This document shows positions 53,641-64,000 of a DNA stretch of 64,000 nt, piece after piece (the first letter of the stretch is position 1; each line of letters starts with the position of its first letter). Position numbers and translations under genes: made by a program. The notes below the pieces were generated by a model, which had not been told where the DNA came from, did not search any database, and saw only the letters and a program-made list of their open reading frames with translations. The DNA is from Erwinia sp. SLM-02 (GTDB lineage: Bacteria; Pseudomonadota; Gammaproteobacteria; Enterobacterales; Enterobacteriaceae), in the NCBI RefSeq assembly GCF_037450285.1, contig NZ_JAQISN010000002.1, positions 248,001-312,000 on the forward strand. Reading direction: 5' to 3'.

Positions 53641-54776
53641 AAATGCTCCTCAGAAGATGTCGGATTTTTGCGGCGCTGCCGCCGCTTCCAGTACATCAGC
53701 AGCCCGGTGATAAAAAACAGCGGCATGCTCAGGCTGGAGATCGTTATCGCCAACCGGCCCGGGATGCCAAACAGCGCGCCGGTATGGATCGGGTCCATAT
53801 CGGTCAGAATACGTTCACCGGCAGGCAGACTGCGGTAAAGCGTCTGCCGGGTAACGTTCAGGGTGCGGGGGTTGATGCTCAGCTCATCCAGCGCGCGGGC
53901 GTGGGGTGCATCAACCGGCAGAACGCGGACGCGAATCGCTTTCCCCGGCGCGGGAATAAACAGCAGCGCCGACCGGTAGTGACTGCCGTAGCGCTGGACC
54001 ACCTGCTGCCAGACGCGATCCCAGTCCGCTTCCACGGGCTTTGCCGCCGTTTTTTTCTCAGCGGGGAGCTTCTTCACCACCTCTGCCGGGGCGCTGCCGA
54101 GCAGCCACGTCACGCCCTGGCGATACCACTGCGATGACCACCACAGGCCGGAGAGCGCACTGACCAGATAAAGCACGGCCAGCCAGCTCCCCGCCACCTG
54201 GTGCAGCATGCGGTACAGGGCACGGCCGCTGAGGCGAAAGTCCGGCCGCAGCCACTCCCGCGCGCTGCGGCTGCCCGCCGTCCAGCGCAGCCACAGCCCG
54301 GAGAGGGCAAAGAAGATCAGGCTGACGGCGCTGGCACCGGTGATCGCCCGTCCGATGGCGTTATCACCGTTCGGGGAGAGGAAGCGGTGCAGGTTGCGCA
54401 CCGTAGCAAAGAACACCGCGCCGGTGGCTTCCCCGAGGATTTGCCCGCTGTACGGATTAATCAGCACCCGCAGGTTGCGCTGCCCTTTACCGCGCTGAAA
54501 GGCGGCGGTCCAGGCGCGGTCTGCCTGCTGCTCAATCTGTAACGACATCAACCGCTCGCCGGGCCGCTGCTGGCGTAGCGCGGCAATCATCGCCGCCGCC
54601 GACATCGGCACGCCATCCTGCGGCGGGCTGACGGTCATCTGCGGGCTGAGCGCCTGCATAATTTCATCTTCAAAACTCATCGTCACGCCGCTCAGCGCCA
54701 TAAACGACAGGCTGGCGCCGAGGGTGATCCCCAGTAGCCAGTGCAGTTTCAGCAGAATAAGGCGCGAACGCGTCAT
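53637..54776 (-). CDS. PepSY-domain membrane protein, possible siderophore reductase (FoxB/PiuB-like)
   Basis: A 379-aa protein with four clear hydrophobic spans (near 12-32, 145-167, 195-215 and 345-365) and a PepSY-TM layout; conserved His residues HRFLSP, MLHQVAG and MDPIHTG can bind haem. FoxB of Pseudomonas, a reductase for ferrioxamine-type complexes, has this architecture. It lies three bases after the siderophore-binding protein gene and overlaps the PstS-like gene by 4 bp. Reductase role is inference from family and context. Confidence 0.8.
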   Translation of the reverse strand: MTRSRLILLKLHWLLGITLGASLSFMALSGVTMSFEDEIMQALSPQMTVSPPQDGVPMSAAAMIAALRQQRPGERLMSLQIEQQADRAWTAAFQRGKGQRNLRVLINPYSGQILGEATGAVFFATVRNLHRFLSPNGDNAIGRAITGASAVSLIFFALSGLWLRWTAGSRSAREWLRPDFRLSGRALYRMLHQVAGSWLAVLYLVSALSGLWWSSQWYRQGVTWLLGSAPAEVVKKLPAEKKTAAKPVEADWDRVWQQVVQRYGSHYRSALLFIPAPGKAIRVRVLPVDAPHARALDELSINPRTLNVTRQTLYRSLPAGERILTDMDPIHTGALFGIPGRLAITISSLSMPLFFITGLLMYWKRRQRRKNPTSSEEHL

Positions 54777-54779
54777 GGA

Positions 54780-55727
54780 TTATTTCGCCACCGGCATCGG
54801 GCGCCCGGCGATATGCGACTGCACCTGCGCCACCATCAGGCTCAGCGCCGCAAAGGAGTTAGAGATCGTCTCTTCACGCGGCAGCAGGATGTAATGACCG
54901 CTGCGGCAGGCGTTCAGGAACTGGCACCAGCCGGGCATAATGGCGTTCATCGCATCCAGCTCTTCCTGCGGTTTCCCGCCGGTATCGGAACGCCAGGTAT
55001 CGAAAATAAAATCGGCGTCCAGCTCCGGCAGCCGCTCGGCGCTGACCTCAATACGATCGCCGTCGGGAATGCTGTCAATCAGCGGCGGGAAGCGGAAACC
55101 GGCATCGCGCAGCACGCGGCCCAGCGCACGGTAGGTGTGATGGACGGTGATTTTGCCCTTGTTCGCCTGGATCACCGAGACGGTGATGTGCTGGGTATCC
55201 ACCATCAGCTTCAGCTGTTTGATCTGCTCCTGGTAACGGCGCTCAAGGATCGCCAACTGCTTCTGGCTGCCGGTCAGCTGCGCCAGCTTGCTGTAGATGC
55301 GCGGCGCACCGCCCACCAGGTGGTCAATACTGACCGTTGGGGCAATCTTTTCCAGCTGTTCGATGGCGGTGTTGCGGCTGGGCTCGGTGATAATCAGGTC
55401 GGGCTTTGCGGCGGCGATGGCTTCAATATCCATATCGGCGGTGCCGATAAACTGGATCGATGAATTGTCGAAATCCACCCCGGTCAGCAGCCCGCTGGAG
55501 CGCAGGAAGTGCGAACCGTCCGCCCGCGTGCGCCCATGGCTGGCCACCGGCGGCACGCCCAGCTCAATCAGGGGGATGGTAATATCCAGATCGTGCAGCG
55601 AAACAATGCGCTGCGGATGCAGCGGCACGGTGACGGTACGGCCCAGATCGTCGGTGAACTGCTGCGTTGGTTCGGCAGCGGTGGCGCTCAGGCAGGTCAG
55701 GAATAACAGGGAAATTAGCAGGCGCAT
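54780..55727 (-). CDS. Periplasmic siderophore-binding protein (FepB/FhuD superfamily)
   Basis: A 315-aa type III binding protein with a signal peptide (MRLLISLLFLTCLSATAAE) and HPQRIVSLHDLDITIPLIELG, KPDLIITEPSRN and FDTWRSDT. ATG 55727 follows GAGGA; a start ten codons earlier (55757) would overlap the permease gene and lack a good ribosome site. It supplies the two FecCD-type permeases and the ATPase encoded just upstream. Confidence 0.88.
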   Translation of the reverse strand: MRLLISLLFLTCLSATAAEPTQQFTDDLGRTVTVPLHPQRIVSLHDLDITIPLIELGVPPVASHGRTRADGSHFLRSSGLLTGVDFDNSSIQFIGTADMDIEAIAAAKPDLIITEPSRNTAIEQLEKIAPTVSIDHLVGGAPRIYSKLAQLTGSQKQLAILERRYQEQIKQLKLMVDTQHITVSVIQANKGKITVHHTYRALGRVLRDAGFRFPPLIDSIPDGDRIEVSAERLPELDADFIFDTWRSDTGGKPQEELDAMNAIMPGWCQFLNACRSGHYILLPREETISNSFAALSLMVAQVQSHIAGRPMPVAK

Positions 55728-55743
55728 AGCCATCCTCAGGGTT

Positions 55744-56792
55744 TTACAGCGCGTCACGACGACGCCACAGCAGCAGAAGAAAGAACGGACCGCCCACCAG
55801 CGCCATCACAATACCCGCCGGAATTTGCAGCGGGGCGAAGGCCAGCCGCCCGATGGAGTCCGTCAGCAGAACCAGCAGTGCGCCCAGCAGCGCGCTGCCG
55901 CTGAGCAGTGCCACCTGGCCGCCGCGCAGCAGAAAGCGGGCCATGTGCGGCGCAATCAGCCCGACAAAGCCCAGACTGCCGACGCAGGACACGCTGGCCG
56001 CGGTCAGCAATACCGGGGCGCAGAAGCGCACCAGCGACAGCCGCCGGAGGCGAACACCCAGCCCGGTGGCGGACTGGTCGCCGAGCAGCGCCACGTCCGA
56101 TGCCCGGGCGGTCAGAAACAGGATCAGCGCCCCCGGCAGCGCCCAGCAGAACGCCACCGCCAGCAGCGACCAGGTGGCGGAGTGCAGGCTGCCCGCCATC
56201 CACACCAGCGCGGTCTGCACGTCGCGCACGTCGGCGGTGGTCATAAACACCCCGATCCCGGCGGCAAATGCCCAGGACACGCCGATGCCGATCAGAATAA
56301 AGCGCGGCCTTGAGAAATCGCGCGCCAGCAGCACCACGATCAGCGCCACCAGCAGCCCACCCGCCATACCGGCCAGCGGCCGCCACAGCAGGCTGAGCGC
56401 GGGAAACAGCAGGATCAGCACCAGCACGACGGCGCTGGTCCCTTCCTTGACGCCGATCAGCCCCGGATCGGCCAGCCCGTTGCGGGTGATCGACTGCATT
56501 GCCGCTCCGGCCATTCCCAGCATCGCCCCGCTCAGCAGCGCCATCAGCAGGCGCGGCAGGCGAATATCCCAGACGATATAGTGCTGCTGCGCAGTGAGCT
56601 GCTGCGGGTAAAACAGCGCCCGGCCGATGTCCGAAGCGGGAACGGGCAGCGTGCCCTGCGTCAGGCCGAACAGCGCCAGCAGCAGCGCAACCGCGGCCAG
56701 CAGCACGCCCGTCGCCAGCAGGCGCGGGCGCAGCAGCCGCGTGAACGGCCCCAGCCTGAGCCGCCGAAAGCCCGGTCGTTGCGCGGCTTTTT

Positions 56793-56796
<4 letters not shown>
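55744..56796 (-). CDS. Ferric siderophore ABC permease (FecCD family, second)
   Basis: A 350-aa permease with a long basic N-terminus (KKAAQRPGFRRLRLG), about ten hydrophobic spans and DIRLPRLLMALLSGAMLGMAG, RNGLADPGLIGVKEG and SLGFVGLIAPHMARFLL. It overlaps the preceding permease gene by 4 bp and precedes the binding-protein gene by 16 bp. Confidence 0.9.
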
Positions 56797-57817
<1,021 letters not shown>

Positions 57818-57818
<1 letters not shown>

Positions 57819-58660
57819 CAGCGTTGGCCATCGCGGCGGCGGAACGGCATAAAGAACGGTTTCTGCGTCAGCGGGTTAATCGACATCTGCACGTCAACGT
57901 CAAAGGCCGCTTTGATCATCTCCGGCGTGCAGCTTTCATCTTCGCCGGTGACGCCCAGCAGACGCCCCTGCTTTAAAAAGACCAGCCGGTCGGCGTAGTT
58001 CACCGCGAAGTTAAGATCGTGCAGCACCACCACCACGGTACGGCCGTGCAGGCGGGTCAGGTCGTGCAGCAGTTCGAGGATCTCCACCTGATAGCGCAGG
58101 TCGAGGAAAGTGGTGGGTTCATCCAGCAGAATGGTCTGGGTTTGCTGCGCCAGCGCCATGGCAATCCAGCAGCGCTGCCGCTGACCGCCGGAGAGGCTGT
58201 CCACCGGCAGATGGGCGAATTCGGCGGTGCCGGTCAGCCGTAACGCCTCCTCTACCGCCGCTTCGTCCGCGTCAGACCACTGGCGCATAAAGTTCTGCCA
58301 CGGGTAGCGCCCGCGTGAAACCAGCTCAAATACGGTCAGCCCTTCCGGCAGCAGCGGCGACTGCGGCAGCATGCCCAGCTGGCGGGCCACGGCTTTGGTG
58401 GGCTGCTGATGAATGCTTTTACCGTCCAGCATCACGCTGCCGCCAAGCGGGGCCAGCATGCGCGCGATGGTGGTCAACAGGGTAGATTTTCCCGAACCGT
58501 TGGCGCCGACCAGCACGGTCATTTTCTTCGCCGGAATGGTCAGGCTGATATCATCGACGATGATCTGCTTTCCGTATCCGGCCGACAGCCGATCCAGCAC
58601 GATCCCCTGCTGCTGCTGAGCGATACGATCGCCGGTATTCTGCTCCACCCGCTGTGGCAT
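57818..58660 (-). CDS. Ferric siderophore ABC transporter ATPase (FepC/FhuC type)
   Basis: A 280-aa ATPase with Walker A GANGSGKST, signature LSGGQRQR, Walker B ILLDEPTTFLD and H-loop VLHDLNFA. AGGAG precedes the ATG. It is the first gene of an eight-gene minus-strand operon reaching to 50817, preceded by a Fur-type site. Confidence 0.91.
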
Positions 58661-58720
58661 TCACTACTCCTGCACCGCAACGGCGTGGCTCCGGGCCAGC
58701 GCGCGCGTAAGTCTTAAATA

Positions 58721-58739
58721 AAAATAACTCTCATTATCT
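58721..58739 (-). promoter_or_regulatory. Candidate Fur box before the siderophore operon
   Basis: AAAATAACTCTCATTATCT, with half sites ATAACTCTCATTAT resembling the Fur consensus, lies 61-79 bp upstream of the ATPase start. The region 58740-58970 shows no gene. Confidence 0.55.
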
Positions 58740-58970
58740 TTCTCGATCATGCGTAGAATGGATGTAGTAGTCAAGAAATAACGCGGCGCTTATTAAAACA
58801 TCGCCCTGCAATGTTTTATGGAGTTATCAGGAAACCTGAAATTACTCAACACAAAATAAAATCAACAGGTTAAAAAACAATAACCCGACGATAAATGTGA
58901 CAAATCGGTGTTAAAAAACCTGCATGATTTTTTCCTGATTTTTGCGTTTACTACTACATAACCGCATGTT

Positions 58971-58989
58971 TGAATGATTCTCAATTACA
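58971..58989 (+). promoter_or_regulatory. Candidate Fur box before the FoxA-like receptor
   Basis: TGAATGATTCTCAATTACA resembles a Fur site (GAATGATTCTCAATT). It is about 125 bp before the receptor start. Confidence 0.45.
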
Positions 58990-59112
58990 TATCTGACCCC
59001 GCAAGACGGGCTAACGGATAGGCAGCGGTAACGTAATCAATCGGGCAATGAAATAAGAAACCTCTTCTCATCGATCCAAATGACGATGGGATACGTGCGG
59101 GATAAAAATTAA

Positions 59113-61293
59113 ATGAGTGAGTTAACACCTTCTTTTCTGGGAAAAAAAGGTTACGCGTTGTTTTCAGCGATCTTCATTGGTGCGCTGTCATCTTCAGTAG
59201 CGATAGCGGCCCCCACCCCGGATGCCACCGGCACCAGCGACAAAACCGTTAAAGATGCAGGCACCATGACGGTAGACGCCAGCGTCGCCGATGCCGATAA
59301 ACCGATGACGTCCGGCTATCAGCCGCTGAACTCCACGACGGCCACGCTGACCAATATGCCGCTGCTGGATATTCCGCAGGTGGTGAATACCGTCAGCGAT
59401 CGGGTTATTGAGGATCAGCACTCCACCACGCTGGATGAAGTGCTTAATAACGTCAGCAACGTGGTGCAAACCAACACCCTGGGCGGCACGCAGGACGCCT
59501 TTGTGCGCCGTGGCTTCGGCAGCAACCGCGATGGTTCGGTAATGACCAACGGCCTGAAAACCGTTCTGCCGCGCAGCTTTAACGCCGCCACCGAGCGGGT
59601 TGAAGTGCTGAAAGGTCCGGCCTCAACGCTGTACGGTATTCTCGATCCGGGCGGGCTGATCAACGTGGTCACCAAGCGCCCGGAGCGCACCTTTGGCGGC
59701 TCGATCTCGGCAACGTCCACCAGCTTCGGCGGCGGTAACGGAACCGTGGATCTGACCGGCCCGATCGAAGGTACCAACCTGGCGTATCGTCTGATTGGCT
59801 CCTACCAGCACGAAGACTACTGGCGCAATTTCGGCAAAGAGCGCAGCAGCTTTATTGCCCCGTCTCTGACCTGGTTCGGCGACGATGCAACGATTAACAT
59901 CGCGTATTCCCACCGTAACTACAGCACCCCGTTCGATCGCGGCACCATTTTCGATCTGAATACCGGGCACGCGGTCAATGTGAATCGCGAAACCCGCTTT
60001 GATGAAGAGTACAACATCACCGACGGCGAATCGGACCTCGCGCAGCTGAACGCCGAATACCGTATTAATAACCAGTGGACGGCGAAGTTTGACTACAGCT
60101 TCAGCCAGGATAAATACAGCGATAACCAGGCGCGCGTGATGGCCTATGACGCCACCACCGGCAACCTGACCCGCCGCGTTGACGCCACGCAGGGATCGAC
60201 CCAGCGCCAGCACTCGGCACGCTTCGATCTGCAGGGCGACGTGGTGATTGGCGGCCTGTACAACGAGATCCTGACCGGGGTGGCGTATGAAAACTACGAT
60301 CTGCTGCGCACCGATATGATCCGCTGTAAGAACGTGCAGGACTTCAATATCTACAATCCGTCCTACGGCTCGACCGGCAAATGCACTACGGTATCCGCGT
60401 CGGACAGCGATCAGACTATTCAGCAGGTCAGCTACTCGGCCTATGTGCAGGACTCACTGTATCTGACCGATAAGTGGATTGCGGTCAGCGCCCTGCGCTA
60501 TCAGTATTTTACCGAATACGCCGGTAAGGGTCGTCCGTTCAACGTCAATACCGACAGCACCGACAATGCCTGGGTACCGAAGTTTGGCCTGGTGTATAAA
60601 GCCACGCCGGGTATCTCGCTGTTCGCTAACGTTTCACGCTCGTTTATGCCGCAGTACTCGATTGCCAGCTACATCGGCGAGCTGCCGCCGGAAACCGCCA
60701 CCGCGTGGGAAGCCGGTGCCAAGTTCGATCTGTTTGACGGCGTTACGGCCAACGTGACTCTGTTTAACATCAATAAAAACAACGTGCTGTATACCGAAAC
60801 CATCAATGATGAAAGCGTAGCGAAAACCGCCGGTCGGGTGCGTTCACGCGGGGTCGAGGTGGATGTGGCCGGCGCGCTGACGCAGAACATCAACGTCATC
60901 GCCAGCTATGGCTATACCGATGCCAAAGTGATGGAAGATCCCGATTACCAGGGGAAGATGCTGCCAAACGTGCCGCGCCATACCGGATCGCTGTTCCTGA
61001 CCTACGACTTCCACAACGTGTTTGATGGCAATACGCTGACCGTGGGCGGCGGCGGGCATGCGGTCAGCCGTCGTTCCGGTGACAACGGTGAAGACTACTC
61101 CCTGCAGGGCTACGCGGTCGCCGATGCCTTTGCCTCTTACAAAATCAAGGCAGAACATCCGGTTACGCTGCAGGTTAACGTGAAGAATATCTTCGACAAA
61201 ACCTATTACACCTCATCAATCGCGACCAATAATCTCTCTAACCAGATTGGCGACCCGCGTGAGGTGCAGTTCACGGTGAAAATGGATTTCTAA
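59113..61293 (+). CDS. TonB-dependent siderophore receptor (FoxA/FhuE-like)
   Basis: A 726-aa receptor with a signal peptide to about residue 33 (SSVAIAA), TonB-box-like DAGTMTVDAS, plug with DAFVRRGFGSNRDGSVMTNG and ERVEVLKGPASTLYGILDPGG, and a barrel ending EVQFTVKMDF. The plug style and PGG motif group it with hydroxamate receptors such as FoxA and FhuE rather than FepA. Divergent from the siderophore ABC/PepSY operon; a ferrioxamine-like ligand is my inference. Confidence 0.88.
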   Translation: MSELTPSFLGKKGYALFSAIFIGALSSSVAIAAPTPDATGTSDKTVKDAGTMTVDASVADADKPMTSGYQPLNSTTATLTNMPLLDIPQVVNTVSDRVIEDQHSTTLDEVLNNVSNVVQTNTLGGTQDAFVRRGFGSNRDGSVMTNGLKTVLPRSFNAATERVEVLKGPASTLYGILDPGGLINVVTKRPERTFGGSISATSTSFGGGNGTVDLTGPIEGTNLAYRLIGSYQHEDYWRNFGKERSSFIAPSLTWFGDDATINIAYSHRNYSTPFDRGTIFDLNTGHAVNVNRETRFDEEYNITDGESDLAQLNAEYRINNQWTAKFDYSFSQDKYSDNQARVMAYDATTGNLTRRVDATQGSTQRQHSARFDLQGDVVIGGLYNEILTGVAYENYDLLRTDMIRCKNVQDFNIYNPSYGSTGKCTTVSASDSDQTIQQVSYSAYVQDSLYLTDKWIAVSALRYQYFTEYAGKGRPFNVNTDSTDNAWVPKFGLVYKATPGISLFANVSRSFMPQYSIASYIGELPPETATAWEAGAKFDLFDGVTANVTLFNINKNNVLYTETINDESVAKTAGRVRSRGVEVDVAGALTQNINVIASYGYTDAKVMEDPDYQGKMLPNVPRHTGSLFLTYDFHNVFDGNTLTVGGGGHAVSRRSGDNGEDYSLQGYAVADAFASYKIKAEHPVTLQVNVKNIFDKTYYTSSIATNNLSNQIGDPREVQFTVKMDF

Positions 61294-61398
61294 TCCGCAC
61301 GTTTAAATTAGCGTTCATCCCGTTGTAAAACGTAGTTTAACTCCTGAAGTACATCGGATGTTATGACGACGCCAGTCGTTACCTTCAGGAGATTCACT

Positions 61399-63021
61399 AT
61401 GGCAGAGCAGCAATTTGACTATATTATCATCGGCGGCGGTTCCGCAGGCTGCGTTATCGCCGCCCGACTGATTGAGGCCCAGGCAGGTAGCGTCCTGCTG
61501 CTGGAAGCGGGCGGCCGTGACAGCAGCCTGTTCCACAAAATGCCCGCCGGACTGGTAAAACTCTCACCCCATACACGCTGGCCCTATCGCACCCTTCCCC
61601 AGCAATACGTGAATAATCGCATTATGCAGGTCGGCCAGGGCCGGGTTCTCGGCGGCGGCAGCGCCGTCAACGGCATGATCTATCTGCGCGGCCAGCCGCA
61701 GGACTATGACGACTGGGCAAATCAGTACGGCTGCCAGGGCTGGGGCTGGGAAGATTTGCTGCCGTGGTTCAGAAAAGCGGAAAAAAATATCAGCCTGAGC
61801 GGCAAATATCATGCGCAGCAGGGGCCGCTCAGCGTGAGTGAAAGCCTGTTCCACCATCCGTTAACCCAGGCGTTTGTCCGCGCCGGGCAGGAGCAGGGGC
61901 TGACGTATGTCAATGATTTCAATAACGGTAGCCCTTCGGGTATCGGGCTCTGGCAAACCACCACCCACCATGGCGAACGCGCCAGCACCTCACGGGCCTA
62001 CCTCGATCGGGTCAAGAACGATCCCCAACTGACCGTGATCACCGGCGCGGAGGTGCAGCAGCTGATTGTGGAAGGCGACCATGCCCGGGGTGTGATTTAC
62101 CATACGCACATTCCCCATCCTCACCAGGCCTTTGCCCGCCGGGAAATCATTGTTTGTGCGGGGGCTTTCGGTAGTGCAAAAATTTTGCAGCTGTCGGGCA
62201 TCGGGCCGCAGAAACTGCTCGACAGCCTGGGTATTCCTGTCTGCGCTGATTTACCCGTTGGCAAGTACTATCAGGACCATCTGCATATGTCGCTGAATGC
62301 CACCGTGACCACCGCAAACAGCATGTGGGGGGAGGACCGGGGTCTGCGCGCGGTTAAAAACTTCGTGCAGTGGCACTGTTTTCGCAGCGGCCTGCTGACC
62401 AGCAACATTCTGGAAGGCGGGGCGTTAATCGATACCACCGGCCGCGGCCGGGCCGATGTGCAGTTCCATTTTCTGCCGGTGCTGGATAATTTTGAGAACG
62501 GACCCGATGCGAACCCGGCGGGCAGCGAGCATGGGCTGACGGTCAAGGTAGGATTTCTGCAGAGCCAGTCGCGTGGTGAAGTCCGGCTGACCAGCAGCAA
62601 CCCGGCCGATGAACTGGCGATTGATGCCGGCTATCTCAGCGATCCTGCCGATCTCGCCGGCCAGATCAGGGCGGTAAAAGCGGGGCTTCGCCTGCTGCGC
62701 AGCCCGTCCCTGCAGTCCGTGGTCGGGCATATTTTGCAGCTGGATGAGGTGAATGAGGAGGATGAAGAGGCCATTACTGCCTTTATTCTTAACGATATTA
62801 AAACCGTCTATCACCCGGTCGGCACCTGCCGTATGGGCCCATATCCGGCAACGTCCGTGGTCGATCTGCAGCTGCGCGTACACGGTATGTCGGGTTTACG
62901 GGTGGCAGACTGCAGCATCTTTCCTCAAATCCCCAGCGGCAATACCAACGCGCCAACGATAATGATCGCCGAGCGCGCGGCCGATCTGATCCTCACCGAG
63001 GCCGCCAGCCCGGTTTGCTGA
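61399..63021 (+). CDS. GMC-family FAD oxidoreductase (choline dehydrogenase-like)
   Basis: A 540-aa flavoprotein with the dinucleotide motif YIIIGGGSAGCVIAARL, GGGSAVNGMIYLRGQP, SGIGPQKLLDSLGIPV and a C-terminal YHPVGTCRMG plus NTNAPTIMIAERAAD. The catalytic His in HPVGTC and the Asn of NTNAPT are present. ATG 61399 follows AGGAG. It oxidises an alcohol; choline is only one possibility, as no betaine aldehyde dehydrogenase is adjacent. Confidence 0.87.
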   Translation: MAEQQFDYIIIGGGSAGCVIAARLIEAQAGSVLLLEAGGRDSSLFHKMPAGLVKLSPHTRWPYRTLPQQYVNNRIMQVGQGRVLGGGSAVNGMIYLRGQPQDYDDWANQYGCQGWGWEDLLPWFRKAEKNISLSGKYHAQQGPLSVSESLFHHPLTQAFVRAGQEQGLTYVNDFNNGSPSGIGLWQTTTHHGERASTSRAYLDRVKNDPQLTVITGAEVQQLIVEGDHARGVIYHTHIPHPHQAFARREIIVCAGAFGSAKILQLSGIGPQKLLDSLGIPVCADLPVGKYYQDHLHMSLNATVTTANSMWGEDRGLRAVKNFVQWHCFRSGLLTSNILEGGALIDTTGRGRADVQFHFLPVLDNFENGPDANPAGSEHGLTVKVGFLQSQSRGEVRLTSSNPADELAIDAGYLSDPADLAGQIRAVKAGLRLLRSPSLQSVVGHILQLDEVNEEDEEAITAFILNDIKTVYHPVGTCRMGPYPATSVVDLQLRVHGMSGLRVADCSIFPQIPSGNTNAPTIMIAERAADLILTEAASPVC

Positions 63022-63108
63022 CGGCAGTCCCACCCGGCTTCTGCCCTGTGGCAGAAGCTTCTTATTCAACTAGAATTAATAGATTAGCAGATAAATCTTA
63101 AAGAGATT

Positions 63109-63163
63109 AATTCTCATTCCGATGATATTCAGGGCTGTAATTATTAATAAGAATGGTTATCAA
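63109..63163 (+). promoter_or_regulatory. AT-rich ftnA upstream region with possible Fur sites
   Basis: In a markedly AT-rich 329-bp gap, AATTCTCATTCCGATGATATT (63109-63129; longest element split here) and AATAAGAATGGTTATC (about 63146-63161) look like degenerate Fur sites. In E. coli, Fur activates ftnA by displacing H-NS at tandem sites; the layout here is compatible. Confidence 0.35.
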
Positions 63164-63350
63164 ACTTATTTAAAAATCGAAACGAATTATATTTAATTAA
63201 AATAAAAAACACATATAAATCATAATATTGAATACATAAAAATAAATTTAGCTTTTGCTATAATAAACGGTTTTTATTTTATCAGGATGCGTGCATAATG
63301 CGCAGAAATCACCTGTCATCCACAGAAAATAATAATTTTAAGGAGTCACC

Positions 63351-63863
63351 ATGCTGACCAATGAAATGACCGCGAAGCTGAACGATCAGCTTAATCTCGA
63401 ATTCTACTCTGCTAACCTCTATCTGCAGATGAGTGCCTGGGCTAACGATAAAGGCTTTGATGGTGCTGCCGCTTTCCTGCGTGAACACTCCGTAGAAGAG
63501 ATGCAGCATATGCAGCGTCTGTTCAACTACCTGAGCGATACCGGCGCGATGCCGGTGCTGGGCACCATTGATGCACCACCGGTGACCTTTAACTCACTGA
63601 GTGAAGTGCTGGAGCAGGCCTACCAGCACGAGCAGCTGATCACCTCAAAGATCAACGAACTGGCTCATTCGGCGATCACCAGCCAGGACTATTCAACCTT
63701 CAACTTCCTGCAGTGGTACGTGGCCGAGCAGCATGAAGAAGAGAAGCTGTTCAAATCTGTTCTGGACAAGCTGGCGCTGGTTGGCAACACCGGTCAGGCT
63801 CTGTTCTTCCTGGACAAAGACCTGAAAAAACTGAGCGAGCCGGGCGCGCACTCCGCACCGTAA
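63351..63863 (+). CDS. ftnA: Ferritin FtnA
   Basis: A 170-aa ferritin close to E. coli FtnA (165). Ferroxidase ligands are recognisable: Glu in [18 protein letters not shown], and Glu/Gln in EQHEEE. It stores iron in a 24-mer cage. Strong AAGGAG precedes the ATG. A textbook terminator follows. Stands downstream of the GMC gene, separated by an AT-rich region. Confidence 0.96.
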   Translation: MLTNEMTAKLNDQLNLEFYSANLYLQMSAWANDKGFDGAAAFLREHSVEEMQHMQRLFNYLSDTGAMPVLGTIDAPPVTFNSLSEVLEQAYQHEQLITSKINELAHSAITSQDYSTFNFLQWYVAEQHEEEKLFKSVLDKLALVGNTGQALFFLDKDLKKLSEPGAHSAP

Positions 63864-63918
63864 TTCGCGTTGCCGGGCGTCAGCGTTTTGTTCTACGCCG
63901 CCGGATCCTTCGCCACCG

Positions 63919-63946
63919 AGCCACTCCCGAAAGGGAGTGGCTTTTT
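63919..63946 (+). terminator. Intrinsic terminator after ftnA
   Basis: Stem AGCCACTCCC (63919-63928) and GGGAGTGGCT (63933-63942) with loop GAAA and TTTT immediately after. Also plausible as terminator for a convergent gene from the right. Confidence 0.9.
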
Positions 63947-63964
63947 CATTATATGCCCACGCCA

Positions 63965-64000
63965 TCACTCTTTTCCTTCGGCGGCGGCGCGGCGGGTGGT
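63965..64000 (-). CDS. Possible 3' end of a gene entering from the right
   Basis: Twelve codons on the minus strand (ending TTRRAAAEGKE, stop TGA at 63965-63967) are open to the window edge. A GC-rich, Ala/Arg-rich end converging on the ftnA terminator is plausible but too short to identify. Confidence 0.25.
   Translation of the reverse strand, partial: TTRRAAAEGKE

Noticed and set aside
59113..61293. Assignment of the receptor to FepA/catecholate
   Set aside because: Its plug resembles hydroxamate-type receptors (FoxA/FhuE) and it lacks the GERDTRGDTNWVP signature seen in the 17037 receptor.

Overview
The window is chromosomal DNA of a Gram-negative enterobacterium. Gene content (bax-malS, btsSR, mdtJI with a leader peptide, lldPRD, fecIRABCDE, ftnA), TonB receptors and Fur-type sites all point to Enterobacterales. 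The coding style and mix of accessory transporters suggest Erwiniaceae (Erwinia/Pantoea-like). The genus is an inference; no rRNA or other marker gene is present to settle it. No rRNA, tRNA, CRISPR array, prophage or intact insertion sequence was recognised.

Layout. 1-5.3 kb: 5' part of malS (cut by the window edge), divergent bax, and the btsSR two-component system. 5.4-9.3 kb: a polar amino-acid ABC transporter divergent from a CapA-like metallophosphatase. 9.3-12 kb: a secreted ClpP-fold protein, a PchB-type chorismate mutase, an AraC regulator and a LysE exporter. 12.1-13 kb: mdtJI, preceded by a 32-codon leader ORF that matches the position and size of the E. coli mdtU regulatory ORF. 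13-19.3 kb: a CeuBCDE/VctPDGC-like catecholate ABC transporter divergent from a FepA/PfeA-like receptor, with Fur-type sites between them. 19.3-23.1 kb: the L-lactate operon lldPRD with two LldR-type operators. 23.2-25.4 kb: a DUF2000 protein and Lrp-type regulator pair and a FeaR/AraC-type regulator. 25.4-26.8 kb: gene-poor, AT-rich DNA containing one well-supported 38-aa single-span membrane protein. 26.9-34 kb: a LacI-family regulator, a cluster of palindromic and tandem repeats (about 27.9-29.3 kb), and an RbsABC-type polyol/sugar ABC transporter with an EltD-like polyol dehydrogenase, headed by two near-identical 18-bp candidate operators. 34.4-42.1 kb: a complete ferric-citrate system fecIRABCDE. 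42.3-49.4 kb: a GGDEF-EAL protein, an AraC/quinone-oxidoreductase pair, and a GNAT, LuxR-type and NCS1-permease group. 49.5-50.6 kb: a FepE/Wzz-type chain-length regulator. 50.8-61.3 kb: a compact eight-gene minus-strand operon (siderophore ATPase, two permeases, binding protein, PepSY membrane protein, two leaderless PstS-like proteins, RpiR regulator), divergent from a FoxA/FhuE-like receptor. 61.4-64 kb: a GMC oxidoreductase and ferritin ftnA.

How it fits together. Iron is the dominant theme: three separate ferric-siderophore/citrate import systems, each with its own outer-membrane receptor and ABC transporter, candidate Fur sites before each, and the storage ferritin, all within about 51 kb. 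The most unusual unit is the 50.8-58.7 kb operon. It adds to an ordinary siderophore importer a probable PepSY-type siderophore reductase, two adjacent paralogous PstS-fold proteins without a visible export signal, and an RpiR/SIS-domain regulator, all with overlapping or nearly touching genes. I know of no described role for the last three in siderophore use. Carbon metabolism (maltodextrin, L-lactate, pyruvate sensing, a polyol) forms the second theme.
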